DNA of 64,000 nt, from assembly GCA_910575165.1 (NCBI GenBank), contig CAJTDS010000014.1, positions 1-64,000 on the forward strand, read 5' to 3'. Positions within the stretch are counted from its first letter, which is position 1. Each line of letters starts with the position of its first letter. Position numbers and translations under genes: made by a program. A model generated the notes under the pieces. The model saw nothing but the letters and a program-made list of their open reading frames with translations, ran no database searches and was not told the DNA's origin. Source of the DNA: Eggerthellaceae bacterium (lineage in GTDB: Bacteria > Actinomycetota > Coriobacteriia > Coriobacteriales > Eggerthellaceae). Positions 51,522 through 61,037 of the stretch are shown here, piece after piece.

Positions 51522-53059
51522 TGTCCGGCGCATCCCGCGCTGCGGCCGAGCTGCTCTCCCCGGGAATCCTCGACGTCTTTCCCGGCCGCGGATCGGGCTC
51601 ATTCTCCCCGGTGGCCCGTTACGTCGGCACCGCCACCATGTTCATCGGCATGGCGGCCTTCGTGCCCCTGGCGGTGCTGTGGATTCGTCCCGACGAGGTG
51701 TCCTTTGCCCCGTGCTTCATCTTCCCCGGCCTGTGCGCCATGGCCTTGGGCTACCTGCTGCGTTTCGCCACGGAGAAGGCGGCCCGCGGGTTTCGCCTGT
51801 CCAGGCGGCAGGCGGCCGTGTGCACCTTCCTGGTGTGGCTGCTGGCTACCGTCGTCTACGGCGCTCCCTTCGTGATGGGGGGCCTGCTCACTCCCGACCA
51901 GGCGTTCTTCGAGGCGGCAAGCGGGCTTACCACCACGGGTTTGAGCGTGGTCGACGTGGGCTCGTGCCCCGACATCTTCCTGTTTCACCGCAGCCTCACC
52001 TGCTATCTGGGCGGCGTGGGGCTGGTGCTCATCCTCACCTGCGTCGTCACGCAGACGGGGGGTCTTGGGGTGTACAACGCCGAGGGGCACACCGACCATC
52101 TGCTGCCGAGCACCGCGAAGACCGCCCGGCTGATCCTGCTCATCTACACGGGTATCATAGCCGCGGGCGCTGCGGCCTACGTCGCTGCCGGCATGACTCC
52201 TTTCGACGCGATCAACATCTCCATGTGCGCGGTGTCCACGGCCGGCTTCGCCACCCACCCCGAAAGCCTCGCCTTCTGGCAGAGCCCGCTCATAGAGTTC
52301 ATAACCATCGTGCTCATGATAGCCGGCGGCATGAACTTCCTTCTGCTGTTTTTGCTGTTGGAGCGCAAGTTCAAAGCGTTTCTCACCCACATAGAGACCC
52401 CGCTGTACTTCGGCATCATAGCCATGGCCACCGTGGTGGTGTCGGCCTTCTTCCTGGTCCAGGGCGTCAGCGCCGATGCGGGCCAGGCGTTTCGCGACGG
52501 GGTGTTCCAGGTGGTGTCCGTGCTCACGTCTACGGGGTTCCAGACCATCCCCTCCTTCGTCGACCTGGGCCCGGCGCTTCTGTTCGTGTTCATGCTGCTG
52601 ATGTTTTGCGGTGCCGAGGCGCGCTCCACGTCGGGCGGCATCAAGGTCTACCGCGTGGCGGTGGCCTCCCTGGGACTTAGCCAGTCGCTTCGGCGCCAGT
52701 ACGGCAGCAATCGCATCACCAGCATCAAGATCAACCGCTTCGGCAAGAGGTCGGTGCTCACCGATGCCGAGGTGTCCGAGGCGCAGACGTTCGTGGCGCT
52801 CTACCTGCTCGTGTTCGCGGCGGGCACGTTCCTGTTCATCCTGTGCGGGGCCACGCTTCAGGAGGCTGCCTTCGACTTCGCCTCCTGTCTGGGGAACACC
52901 GGCGTGGGAACGGGCTTTCTAAACCCCGCGTCGGGCCCGGTGCCGCTGATCATAGGGGCCTTGGGCATGCTGTTGGGGCGTTTGGAGATCATCCCCATGT
53001 TCGTGGGCGCCTCTGCGTTGCTCTCGTTTGCGGTAGGAGGGGTTCGTCATGGAAGGTAG
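51521..53059 (+). CDS. trkH: TrkH/KtrB-family potassium transporter
   Basis: A 512-aa channel-like K+ transporter with four M1-P-M2 repeats. Selectivity-filter loops can be seen: SGLTTTGLSVV, CAVSTAGFATH, SVLTSTGFQTI and CLGNTGVGTGF. About ten to twelve helices. It moves K+ into the cell under control of the two upstream RCK proteins. The start at 51521 overlaps their stop (TGATG). It overlaps the KdpD-like gene by 11 bp, so all four genes form one operon. Confidence 0.9.
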   Translation: MSGASRAAAELLSPGILDVFPGRGSGSFSPVARYVGTATMFIGMAAFVPLAVLWIRPDEVSFAPCFIFPGLCAMALGYLLRFATEKAARGFRLSRRQAAVCTFLVWLLATVVYGAPFVMGGLLTPDQAFFEAASGLTTTGLSVVDVGSCPDIFLFHRSLTCYLGGVGLVLILTCVVTQTGGLGVYNAEGHTDHLLPSTAKTARLILLIYTGIIAAGAAAYVAAGMTPFDAINISMCAVSTAGFATHPESLAFWQSPLIEFITIVLMIAGGMNFLLLFLLLERKFKAFLTHIETPLYFGIIAMATVVVSAFFLVQGVSADAGQAFRDGVFQVVSVLTSTGFQTIPSFVDLGPALLFVFMLLMFCGAEARSTSGGIKVYRVAVASLGLSQSLRRQYGSNRITSIKINRFGKRSVLTDAEVSEAQTFVALYLLVFAAGTFLFILCGATLQEAAFDFASCLGNTGVGTGFLNPASGPVPLIIGALGMLLGRLEIIPMFVGASALLSFAVGGVRHGR

Positions 53060-53897
53060 GATGCTTGTGCAGGGTTCCCGACAGGCAAGGCTCAGGCGCA
53101 TAGGGCGCAACCTGGGCATCGTCGCACTGCTCTACGGCGCCGGCATGGCGGCCGTGTGGGGGTTCTCCCTCATGGACATCAGCCCGCTTGTGGTGTTTCC
53201 CGTGTTCGTGCTGGGCATCCTTATCGCCAGCCTGGAGTCCGATTCGGGGCTGTGGGGGGCGCTTCTGGGGTTGGGGTACCTGCTGTCCTACGACTTCCTG
53301 TTCACGGCGCCGATCTACCAGTTGAAGGTGCTCGGGCGAAACGACATGGTGGCGCTGGCCATATTCCTGGTGGTGGCGTTCATCATGGGGGTCGTCACCC
53401 ACCGCATGCGCCGGCAGGTGGCTGCGGCCGAGCGCACCGCGGCGGCGCTGCGCAGGCTCAACCGATTCGGGGCCGAGCTGATCGACAGCGCCAGCGCCGA
53501 GGAGGCCATCGCGGCAGCCGAGGGCTATCTGACGGCGACGCTAGGATGTCCTGTGGCGCTCACGCTGGGCCGTCCGGCGCTCGAGCAGGGCCAGGCGGCG
53601 TTGGAGTGCTACGAGCAGCACTGCGCCACCGGCTGCGGCGAGCTTGGGTATCGGGGATGCCGCGAGAAGTACCTGCCCTTCGGCATAAGGGGCCGCATCC
53701 TGGGCGTGGCGGCCATCGACTGCTCCCAGGCCGACCTCGACCAGGCGGACCTGTCCCTTGTCACGTTCGTACTGGCTCAAACCCAGCTGGCCGTGGAGCG
53801 AAACAGGGCGGAAGCGGGGGAGGATGCTGCCGTCGGCGGCGCGGAAGGTGCGCTCGATGGCGCAGGAGATGCGGCTGCGCGCGCTTCCGTCCGGTAG
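53049..53897 (+). CDS. KdpD-like DUF4118/GAF sensor without kinase domain
   Basis: A 282-aa protein: four membrane helices of the KdpD DUF4118 type (residues about 20-115; includes SYDFLFTAPIYQLKVLGRND), a linker helix HRMRRQVAAAERTAAALRRL, then a GAF-like domain (about 130-255). It lacks both the N-terminal Usp/KdpD nucleotide domain and the C-terminal histidine kinase domain. It probably senses K+ or osmotic state and modulates the operon's transporter rather than signalling by phosphotransfer. The last 25 residues are Ala/Gly-rich. Last gene of the K+ operon. Confidence 0.78.
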   Translation: MEGRMLVQGSRQARLRRIGRNLGIVALLYGAGMAAVWGFSLMDISPLVVFPVFVLGILIASLESDSGLWGALLGLGYLLSYDFLFTAPIYQLKVLGRNDMVALAIFLVVAFIMGVVTHRMRRQVAAAERTAAALRRLNRFGAELIDSASAEEAIAAAEGYLTATLGCPVALTLGRPALEQGQAALECYEQHCATGCGELGYRGCREKYLPFGIRGRILGVAAIDCSQADLDQADLSLVTFVLAQTQLAVERNRAEAGEDAAVGGAEGALDGAGDAAARASVR

Positions 53898-53928
53898 CGC
53901 AGGGGGGAGGGCGTCCTTCGCGCGCCTT

Positions 53929-55629
53929 CTAGGACTCGGGTTTCTCGGCTTCTCGCTTCGCGGGCTCCTCGCCGAGCAGCGAGCGGGCGTGGGCGATGGC
54001 CTCGTCGATGCAGCTGCAGAAGTGCTCCTCGCCTACGAGCTCCACGAACCCGGCGCGTCTCATGGTCTTCAGGGGCTGCTCGTTTACATGGGAGAAGATC
54101 AGGCTCACGCCGTGGGCCTTGCAGTACTCGTAGAGGTTCTCCAGCGCGTTCATACCCGTGGCGTCCAGGGAGGGCACGCCGCGCATGCGGATGATCAGGT
54201 ACTTCGTGAACTCCTTCACCGAGATGTCTGCGATGCGCTCGGTCATGCCGAAGAACATGGGCCCGTTGATCTCGTAGACGCGCACGCTCTTCGGAAGCTC
54301 TCGCAGATGCGTCACCTCGGAGTTCTCGTCGCAGTAGTACTTCCAGCCCTTGACCTCGGTCTCCTCGCTCACCATCTTCATGAACAGTACCACCGTGATG
54401 AGCATTCCCACGCCGATGGCCACCACCAAATCGAAGACGATGGTCAGCGCGAAGGTGAGCAGCAGCGTTGCCACGGCGCCCTTCGACGCGGTCTGGCACA
54501 GGTGCACGAAGTTTCGCCAGCCGGACATGCCGTAGGCCACGTAGAGCAGGATGGCGGCGATGGTGGGCATGGGGATGAGCGCGGCGTAGGGCATGAGGAA
54601 CACCAGTACCAGCGCCAGCACCAGCGCGTGCACCATGCCCGAGATGGGCGTGCGCCCGCCGGCCTTCACGTTGGCGGCGGTGCGCGCGATGGCGCCGGTG
54701 GCCGGGATGCCCCCGAACAGGACCGAGGCGATGTTGCCGATGCCCTGGGCGCACAGCTCGGTGTTGGCGCGGTGGTGGGAGCTGATCATGGAGTCGGCCA
54801 CCACGCAGGACAGCAGCGACTCGATGGCGGCCAGGATGGCTATGGTGACCCCGTTGGCGAACTGGTTGCGGAACAGCCCGATGTCGAGCTGGGGCAGCTG
54901 GAATTCGGGAAGGCCGGCGTTGATGACGTACAAATCCCCGATGGTGCACACGTCCAGCCCAAGGCCGTGAACCAGGCCGATGCCGACGAACAGCGCCACG
55001 AGCGAGCTGGGGATGCGGCTGCTTAGGCGGGGGAAGAGGAACAGCACGACCAGGCAGATGACGCCCACGAGGCAGGCCTGCATGTTCACGGTGGAGATGT
55101 TGGCGGCCAGGGCGGTCAGCTTCTCGGTGGTCTCCACGGTGGCAGTGCCGGCGGGGTAGGTAAGGCCCAGCAAATCCTTCAGCTGCCCGATGGTGAGCGT
55201 GACGGCGATGCCGGCGGTGAAGCCGGTGGTGATGGTGTAGGGGACGTAGCGGATGACGGCCCCCATCTTGAACAGGCCCATCAGGATGAGGATGATGCCG
55301 GCGATGATGGTGGCGGCTACCAGTCCCTCCATACCGTCGGTGGCCACGATGCCGGCTACGATGGTGGCGAAGGCGGCGGTGGGACCGGATATCTGCACGC
55401 GGCTGCCGCCCAGAAACGCGATGAGGAAGCCGGCGATGATGGCGGTGTAGAGGCCCTGCTCGGGGGAGACGCCCGACGCGATGCCCAAAGCGATGGACAG
55501 CGGCAGCGCCACTACGGCAACTACGATGCCTGCCACGATGTCCTTCGGGATCTGCTCCTTGAGCTCCTGGGGGCTGGAATGCTTGATGATGCTGAAGAGG
55601 ATCGGCTTGATCTTGTCGCGCTGCTGCAT
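53929..55629 (-). CDS. SulP-family anion transporter with STAS domain
   Basis: A 566-aa transporter: 12-14 membrane helices (residues about 25-430, with LPLSIALGIASGVSPEQGLY and SGPTAAFATIVAGIV family motifs) followed by a C-terminal STAS domain (about 445-550; GPMFFGMTERI, GVPSLDATGMNALENL). SulP proteins carry sulfate, bicarbonate or dicarboxylates; the substrate is unknown. It is convergent with the K+ operon. The C-terminal tail is acidic and Lys-rich. Confidence 0.92.
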   Translation of the reverse strand: MQQRDKIKPILFSIIKHSSPQELKEQIPKDIVAGIVVAVVALPLSIALGIASGVSPEQGLYTAIIAGFLIAFLGGSRVQISGPTAAFATIVAGIVATDGMEGLVAATIIAGIILILMGLFKMGAVIRYVPYTITTGFTAGIAVTLTIGQLKDLLGLTYPAGTATVETTEKLTALAANISTVNMQACLVGVICLVVLFLFPRLSSRIPSSLVALFVGIGLVHGLGLDVCTIGDLYVINAGLPEFQLPQLDIGLFRNQFANGVTIAILAAIESLLSCVVADSMISSHHRANTELCAQGIGNIASVLFGGIPATGAIARTAANVKAGGRTPISGMVHALVLALVLVFLMPYAALIPMPTIAAILLYVAYGMSGWRNFVHLCQTASKGAVATLLLTFALTIVFDLVVAIGVGMLITVVLFMKMVSEETEVKGWKYYCDENSEVTHLRELPKSVRVYEINGPMFFGMTERIADISVKEFTKYLIIRMRGVPSLDATGMNALENLYEYCKAHGVSLIFSHVNEQPLKTMRRAGFVELVGEEHFCSCIDEAIAHARSLLGEEPAKREAEKPES

Positions 55630-55814
55630 GGTGTGGGCTCTCCGGTCGTCTTGTACGGGGCGTCCTCGCGCGCGGCCTGCACGGATGCGGCCTGCGGGAA
55701 GACGCGAAGGCGGATTCTACCGCTGTTGGGCGGCGCGCGGCGCGAAACGGCGAAACGTCTAGGGGAGCGGCTGCGCACGGCGGCTGCGGCGCGCGGCGCG
55801 GTGCCCTTGGGACG

Positions 55815-55843
55815 GGAAAGGCCCGCACGGAGCGGGCCTTTCC
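55815..55843 (-). terminator. Hairpin terminator downstream of the second FAD reductase
   Basis: The 12-bp stem GGAAAGGCCCGC/GCGGGCCTTTCC with a 5-nt loop is 30 bp past the stop at 55873. It has A/T runs within the stem rather than a free T-tail. Confidence 0.65.
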
Positions 55844-55872
55844 GGGGAGGGTGAGAGGATGGATGGGGAGGG

Positions 55873-57624
55873 TTAGGCCTGAATGTCGCCGGTCAGGAAG
55901 CGGACCGCATGGCGGCCGAAGGTGATCTGACGGCCCAGGCAGTTGCCCACCAGGTACACCGGGTAGTTGCCCGAGTAGTAGCTTCCCGAGCAGGTTCCCA
56001 CGGCGCACAGGCCCTCGATGGGGTTGGCGTCGGCGTCGAGCACCTGGGTGTCCTTGTTGATGCGCAGGCCGTCAAGGGTGGTCAGCAGCGCGCCGCCGAA
56101 CCAGGCGCCGTAGAAGGGAGCAGTGCGGATGGCGGACAGGCGGTAGGCCTCCTTGCCCATGTCCACGTCCTCGCCGGCGTCGTAGAGCTCGTTGTAGCGC
56201 TCGATGGTGGCCAGGAACTGCTCCTTGGCTTCGCCTTCGAATCCCAGCTTGTCGGCCAGCTCCTCAAGGGTGTCGGCCTTCATCATGAGCCCCGTGTCGA
56301 TGTACTTCTCGGTGTAGGCCTCGTCGACGGTCTTGTCCTTCAGCGTGCGCTTCCAGGTGCCGGCCGAGCATCCCTGGCTCTTGAAGCGCTGCACGTCCTC
56401 GGGGGCGTTGGCGTCCATGATGAGCGCCCACACGCCGCCGGGATGGTTGCTGGCCGCATGGCAGATGGCGTCGTAGTTGCAGCTCTCGTTGGCGATGCGC
56501 ACACCGTTGCGGCTCACCTTCAAGAACGGCTGGCTGCCCAGGTTGAACTGGCCGCCGGTGGCGAACATCGCGTCGGGGCCGTCGCTGGTGTAGCCCGCGT
56601 CCACGCCCGGCTCCACGATACCGCGGTCGAAGATCATGGCGGCCGGGGTCTTGTCCATGTCGGCGCCGGCCCACAGTGCGGCCTTGATGCCCATGCCGGT
56701 GTTGTTCTGGTTGTAGTTGGTGCTGGTCACGCAGGCGGGAACGATGGGGTTCAGGGCACGCACCATGTCGGCGTTGGCCGGGTAGCCGCCCGTGGCCAGG
56801 ACCACGCCCTTGCTGGCGTTCACGCGCACGTAGCCATCGGCGGTGTCGAAGATGGCGCCTTCCACGCGCCCGCCGTCCTGACGGATAAGCTTGACCAGGT
56901 CGTAGCCGTAGTCCACCTCGTGGCCCATCTGGCCCAGAATCTCGGTCATGGCTTCCACGTGGGCGATGTTGCGGCCTTCGCCGTTCAGGAACGTGTGGCA
57001 CTCGGGAGGCATGTAGTAGATGGTACCGCCCGCATCGCCCTCGCCGCCGTTCTCCACAGCGACGGTCACCTCGCAGGCACCCAGCTTATCCTCGTAGAAC
57101 GCCTGGAGCCACTCTACCGTGGGACCGCTCTCCTCGACCCAGGTCTTGGCCACGGAGGCGTCGTTCTTGAAGGAGGCGTAGCGGTTGAGCTCGTTCAGGA
57201 TACGGCCCTTGTCGATGGTCTGGCCCGTGAGCTCGCTGGTGAAGCGGGAGTTCACCGCGCCCACGTCGAAGTGGCTGGCCGCAGGCTCGGTTCCCTTCTC
57301 AGCCAGGATGAAGTCCACGCCCAGGTCGGCTGCGGTGGCGGCGGCCATAATGCCGGACATGCCTGCGCCCACGATGAGCACCTCGCAGTCGCGGGTGCTT
57401 ACGATCTGGTCGTCGGAGATCTCCGGCGCGGTGCCCAGCCAGTCGTTGGCCGGCGCCGCTGCGGGAGCGGCTGCGGCGCCGGCTGCGGGGGCGTCGGGCT
57501 CGGCCACGGCGTCGGTCTGCGCCTTGGGGGCGCATCCGGCCAGTCCCAGCGTGGCGATGGCCCCTGCGGCGGCGGCCCCGGTCAGAAACCCGCGGCGCGA
57601 GATGCCGGAAGTGCTGTTCGTCAT
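55873..57624 (-). CDS. Tat-exported FAD-dependent reductase lipoprotein
   Basis: A 583-aa protein: signal with SRRGFLTGAA (twin-arginine) and lipobox LAGC (Cys about 31), a Pro/Ala linker, FAD motif LIVGAGMSGIMAAATAADLG near residue 85, and C-terminal GSYYSGNYPVYLVGNCLGRQ. It is the same superfamily as the reductase at 20179 but a different subgroup, without an adjacent cytochrome gene. The terminal acceptor is unknown. The start at 57624 has GAGGAGGG upstream. It is divergent from the LuxR-type membrane regulator, which is likely its controller. Confidence 0.88.
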   Translation of the reverse strand: MTNSTSGISRRGFLTGAAAAGAIATLGLAGCAPKAQTDAVAEPDAPAAGAAAAPAAAPANDWLGTAPEISDDQIVSTRDCEVLIVGAGMSGIMAAATAADLGVDFILAEKGTEPAASHFDVGAVNSRFTSELTGQTIDKGRILNELNRYASFKNDASVAKTWVEESGPTVEWLQAFYEDKLGACEVTVAVENGGEGDAGGTIYYMPPECHTFLNGEGRNIAHVEAMTEILGQMGHEVDYGYDLVKLIRQDGGRVEGAIFDTADGYVRVNASKGVVLATGGYPANADMVRALNPIVPACVTSTNYNQNNTGMGIKAALWAGADMDKTPAAMIFDRGIVEPGVDAGYTSDGPDAMFATGGQFNLGSQPFLKVSRNGVRIANESCNYDAICHAASNHPGGVWALIMDANAPEDVQRFKSQGCSAGTWKRTLKDKTVDEAYTEKYIDTGLMMKADTLEELADKLGFEGEAKEQFLATIERYNELYDAGEDVDMGKEAYRLSAIRTAPFYGAWFGGALLTTLDGLRINKDTQVLDADANPIEGLCAVGTCSGSYYSGNYPVYLVGNCLGRQITFGRHAVRFLTGDIQA

Positions 57625-57777
57625 GTTTCCCTCCTCGTTGCGGCCCGTTTCCGGGCGCTGGTGTTCGGGGCATCGTTTCCGTAGGTGCGAGCGCATCTGC
57701 GCGGCCGCTGCAAGCCGCGATGCCCACGGTTCGGCTTGCGGAAGGCATTCTGCCAGCGCGCCGGATCGCCCGTCGCC

Positions 57778-57830
57778 CCCCACCGAGGGGCATTTGAGCC
57801 GAAAAACCCATACCCCACCGTGGGGCATTC
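57778..57830. promoter_or_regulatory. Paired operator-like repeats between reductase and LuxR regulator
   Basis: Two direct copies of CCCCACCG(A/T)GGGGCATT lie at 57778-57795 and 57813-57830, start to start 35 bp. Each contains a GC-rich dyad CCCC-...-GGGG. Related GGCATTC (57744-57750) and its complement GAATGCC (57869-57875) flank them. The likely binding site is for the adjacent LuxR regulator. Confidence 0.55.
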
Positions 57831-57896
57831 TGGGGTTTCGCGAATGATTTGCGTTGGAGATGGCGATAGAATGCCCTATGAGAAGAGAGGAGCCTC

Positions 57897-59383
57897 ATGG
57901 CCACACCTACTTCATCCGACGGCGTCGAGCCGGCCGGTCCCGGTCCTGCTGTAGCGCCTGCCTTGGTTGCCCTGCGCTGCTTGGTCGCCCTGGTGCTGCT
58001 CATGGCGTCGGGCGGCGTTATCAATGGGACGATCTACGCCAGCATGGCGTCGTTCTTCGCTGTAGGGCGAGAAATCGCCACCTGTGCCAATGCTCTTGCG
58101 TTCGTCCTTTTGGCCGTGGTCGCCCTGCGGCGTCCCTCGCTGCTCGACGGGCGGGCGGTCACGGCGGCGGTTGCCGTGGCGGTTGTTGCGGGGGCTCTGT
58201 GCATGGCTGCCGGCGTCTCCTTGCGCAATCCGCCTCTTCTGCTCGCCGGGCTTTTGTGCCGCTCTGTCAGCTCGGCATGGGTCACCGGTGTGTTCACTGT
58301 GGCTCTCAGCACCCTTCCCACGGGTCGCGGCGTGCTGCTGGTCACCGCCGGGGGCGCTGTGCTCTCCGGTGCCGCGGGTCTCCTCATCCCCGCTGGCTGC
58401 TCCGTTGCGGTGGCCTGCGCGATTCTGGTGGCTTGCACGCTCGTGCCCTTGGCGCTGGTGCAGGGTATCGCTGATCCTTCGCTTGCTTGCATCCGCCAGG
58501 GCGGGGGCATCGCCATGCGCGACCTCAAGGGGTTCGCCCCCTTCGCGCCCCTTATGCTCTGTATGTTCCTCATGGCCGTGGCCTCCGGTTACGCCATCGC
58601 CTTCAACCAGCAAAACGACGCTCCCGTGGTCAACCTTGCGGGCGATGCCATCGTGGCCGTCGTGTTCGTCGGGCTGCTGGCGGCCAGTCCGCGCAAGAGC
58701 GAGGACTTGCTGTTCACCCTCTCCGTTCTGCTCGTGGTGGCCGGATACCTCGTCGCCCCTTACGAGCTCGTTTCCGCCGGCGGGTTCGCCAATGCTTTGC
58801 TGGGCGCCGGAAGGGATTGCTTTCATCTGCTTCTATGGATTCTGCTTGCCTTCGTCGGACGGCGCAACCTCTTCATGCTGCTGCCTGTCGTGGGGTTCGT
58901 GCGGGCGGCGAGCAGCCTTGGGACCGACGTGGGGCCGTCGTCGGCCATGCGACGAACCGGCTGATCGCAAGCGACCCTCAGCTCGCCAGCATCGTCGCCA
59001 GCGTCATGCTCTTCGGTTTCGTGGCTGTACTCTGGACGAGCTTCCGGCGGTTCAGCTTCACCGACGCCGTGAACGAGGTGAGGCTGGTTACCTCGCCTGA
59101 GATCGAGGGAATCGGCAGCCGTATCGACGATGCCTGCCGCGTCCTGGGCAAGCAGTGCGGCCTCACCCCGCGCGAGACCGAAATACTGGTTCTTCTGGCC
59201 AAGGGGCGCGACGGTAAGTTCGTCGCCGAGAAGTACGTGCTGTCCTACCAGACGGTGAAGACCCACATCAAGCACCTTTACGCGAAGCTGGGCGTCCATT
59301 CGCGCCAGGAGCTCATCAACCTGGTCGACCAAACCCAGGTCGCCATGGTCGCCGGTACGGCCGAGAAACGGGCGGAGGGGTAG
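57897..59383 (+). pseudogene. Membrane-anchored LuxR-family regulator, frameshifted
   Basis: Residues 1-345 form an MFS-like membrane module of 10-12 helices (frame from the ATG at 57897, GAGAGGAG upstream). At a G run (58931-58934) the frame reads on to a premature stop at 58962-58964. One base earlier the other frame continues naturally into the final helix, a linker and a LuxR HTH (LTPRETEILVLLAKGRDGKF, then SYQTVKTHIKHLYAKLGVHS) ending at 59383. A single missing G explains it: true mutation, phase variation or sequencing error. Such 12-TM LuxR proteins commonly flank reductase genes in these bacteria. Confidence 0.8.
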
Positions 59384-59406
59384 GGAACCGGTGCGGATTC
59401 TGCCTT

Positions 59407-60234
59407 CTAGGCGAGGCTTTCCAGGAGCTGGTCGATGGCGGCGTTCACGGCTGCGGGATTGTCGCAGTTGGAGTTGTGCCCGGCGTTTGGAATCCAGCGC
59501 ACCGGGTTGCCCGTGTTCCTCTCCCATGCGCGGTTGTAGCGCTTGGCCGAGCCGGCGCGGTCCTTCTGGCCGCAGAGGATCAGAAACGGGCAGTCGATGC
59601 GGTAGGGGCGGTCCGCGGCGACGGCGTCGGCCAGGATGCGGTAGCCGTGGGCGGCGAGCTCGCAGTACTCGCGCTTGGTGTAGTCCCGCATCATCTCGCT
59701 CATGAGGGCTTGCCCGTACTCCGTGGTGGAGTTGTTGTTGGCCCCCAAGCTTACCAGGCTCTTCCAGGGGAACGAGAGGAACATGAGCTTGACGTGCCGA
59801 AGGGCGGCGAGCTCCCAGCCCGTGTAGTAGCTGCGCTGCAGGGGGCACGAGTCGACGGAGACGAAGCCGCAGGCCTGGCCGGGGAAGAGGTCCATGAACG
59901 CCTGGGCAGTGTAGCCGCCCATGGACTGCCCCACGAGCACGGGGCGGCCGGCGCCTTCCTGGGCGAGTATCCCATGCAGGTAGCGGGCCAAATCGTCCAT
60001 GGTCCAGGCAAGCGCGAAGGGCCGCGAGAGCCCGTGCGACGGGGCGTCCCATGTAAGCACGTTCGCGCGGCCGGCGAAGTGCTCAACCTGCTTGTCGAAG
60101 AGCCGATGGTCCGCCGTGAGCCCCGGCAGGAAGACAAGCCAGGGCAGGGAGGGGTCCGCGGTCTGGCTGACCCAGTAACGGATTGCGCCAAGCGGCGTCT
60201 CGTAGGTGCGCTCGGCGAGCAGAGTGGGGGACAT
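59407..60234 (-). CDS. Alpha/beta-fold hydrolase
   Basis: A 275-aa hydrolase of the AB_hydrolase-1 type. The nucleophile elbow is GQSMGG (Ser about residue 99), the oxyanion region is LPGLTADHRLF, the acid candidate is in CGQKDRAG, and the catalytic His is in NAGHNSN near residue 250. The substrate is unknown; family members include esterases, dehalogenases and peroxidases. The start at 60234 has GAAAGGA upstream. The stop lies 23 bp from the LuxR gene end; the two are convergent. Confidence 0.88.
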   Translation of the reverse strand: MSPTLLAERTYETPLGAIRYWVSQTADPSLPWLVFLPGLTADHRLFDKQVEHFAGRANVLTWDAPSHGLSRPFALAWTMDDLARYLHGILAQEGAGRPVLVGQSMGGYTAQAFMDLFPGQACGFVSVDSCPLQRSYYTGWELAALRHVKLMFLSFPWKSLVSLGANNNSTTEYGQALMSEMMRDYTKREYCELAAHGYRILADAVAADRPYRIDCPFLILCGQKDRAGSAKRYNRAWERNTGNPVRWIPNAGHNSNCDNPAAVNAAIDQLLESLA

Positions 60235-60420
60235 GGGGGTCCTTTCAGGTTGCTGGGCGAGAGACGGCAGGTTGGGTTGGTGCCTTGGTGGGAGGATACC
60301 ATAGATGGGGACGTACTGCGCGGTGCCAGAGGGGCTTTTGGCTTTCGGGCTTGTTGCCGAGTGCATCGAGGCTTCTGGTGACGAGAGTCTCTTGCGTGCA
60401 AAAAAATCTAACGCGGGGAA

Positions 60421-60915
60421 TGCGGACGGAAAGTTGGACCGCCCAGGCGGCCTGGGAGGGCGTCAGCATGCGTGATAGTGAGACAGTGAGTCTGTTCCTG
60501 CTTGCCAGGGGGGCATGGGCGTCGCGGACTTCGCCGCCATCAGTCGCGGGTGTGCCAGGAACTGAGCTGTCGGCAGGCTTCACCACAGCTTCACGGGCGC
60601 GCCGCGCCGCCCGAGCCGCAGAACGGAGGTCTCGTCCGTAGGTGCGAGGAGAACGGCCTGGTGCGCTCGACATCGGCTAAGGGGTGCAGTCCGGACAACG
60701 CCGCCTGCGAGGGGTTCTTCGGCCGGCTCAAGAACGAGTTCTTCTACCACAGGGACTGGTGCGACGTCTCCCTGGAGGAGTTCGTCGCCAAGCCGGACGG
60801 TTGCATGGAGTACTACCGCGAGGGGCGGATAAAGCGCTCGCTGGGGTGGCTGAGCCCGAATGAGCACAGGAGGAGTCTCGGCTACAGGCGTAGCCGGTAC
60901 GAGAAATCGTCCGCA
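60421..60915 (+). mobile_element. IS3-family element, internally deleted
   Basis: Terminal TGCGGACG (60421-60428) and inverted CGTCCGCA (60908-60915) look like IS ends. Near the left end (60469) a frame begins MRDSETVSLFL, typical of IS3-type OrfA N-termini. At about 60640 the sequence becomes the end of OrfB: KGCSPDNAACEGFFGRLKNE and an RRSLGY terminus. Most of OrfA and the DDE core are gone and frames shift between parts, so it is a non-autonomous relic of about 500 bp. Confidence 0.7.
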
Positions 60916-60936
60916 CCCCCTCCCTTTTTTGTGTGA
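60652..60936 (+). pseudogene. IS3-family transposase OrfB, C-terminal fragment
   Basis: About 95 codons in frame: CEENGLVRSTSAKGCSPDNA, then FFGRLKNEFFYHRDW, then the terminal helix ending SPNEHRRSLGYRRS. This contains the last conserved Glu-bearing part of the integrase core (the E of DDE in the KNEFF region) but not the two catalytic Asp residues. It is open only because of fusion to unrelated upstream sequence. Inactive. Confidence 0.75.
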
Positions 60937-60956
60937 GAAAAGGTTTTGATTCTCGC

Positions 60957-60977
60957 AACTATTCCCACTCAATAGTT
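60957..60977. other. attP/att-like recombination core
   Basis: AACTATT and AATAGTT (7-bp perfect inverted arms) flank the 7-bp centre CCCACTC. Twelve bases of it (CTATTCCCACTC, 60959-60970) are identical to the guaA 3' end at 6068-6079. This is the core-type layout used by tyrosine recombinases, with the centre as crossover region. Confidence 0.6.
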
Positions 60978-61037
60978 AGAAAATATCTCCAGTTTGTTCT
61001 ATTTGCATCCAGTCTCAAAATCTGCCGCGAATCCATG

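Noticed and set aside
55909-57684. 591-codon plus-strand frame opposite the second FAD reductase
   Set aside because: Shadow of a gene with intact Tat signal, lipobox and FAD motif.
6068-60970. Reading the two identical CTATTCCCACTC sites as the ends of one 55-kb element
   Set aside because: The interval contains guaA itself and clear housekeeping/core genes; more likely two separate elements sharing one core sequence.
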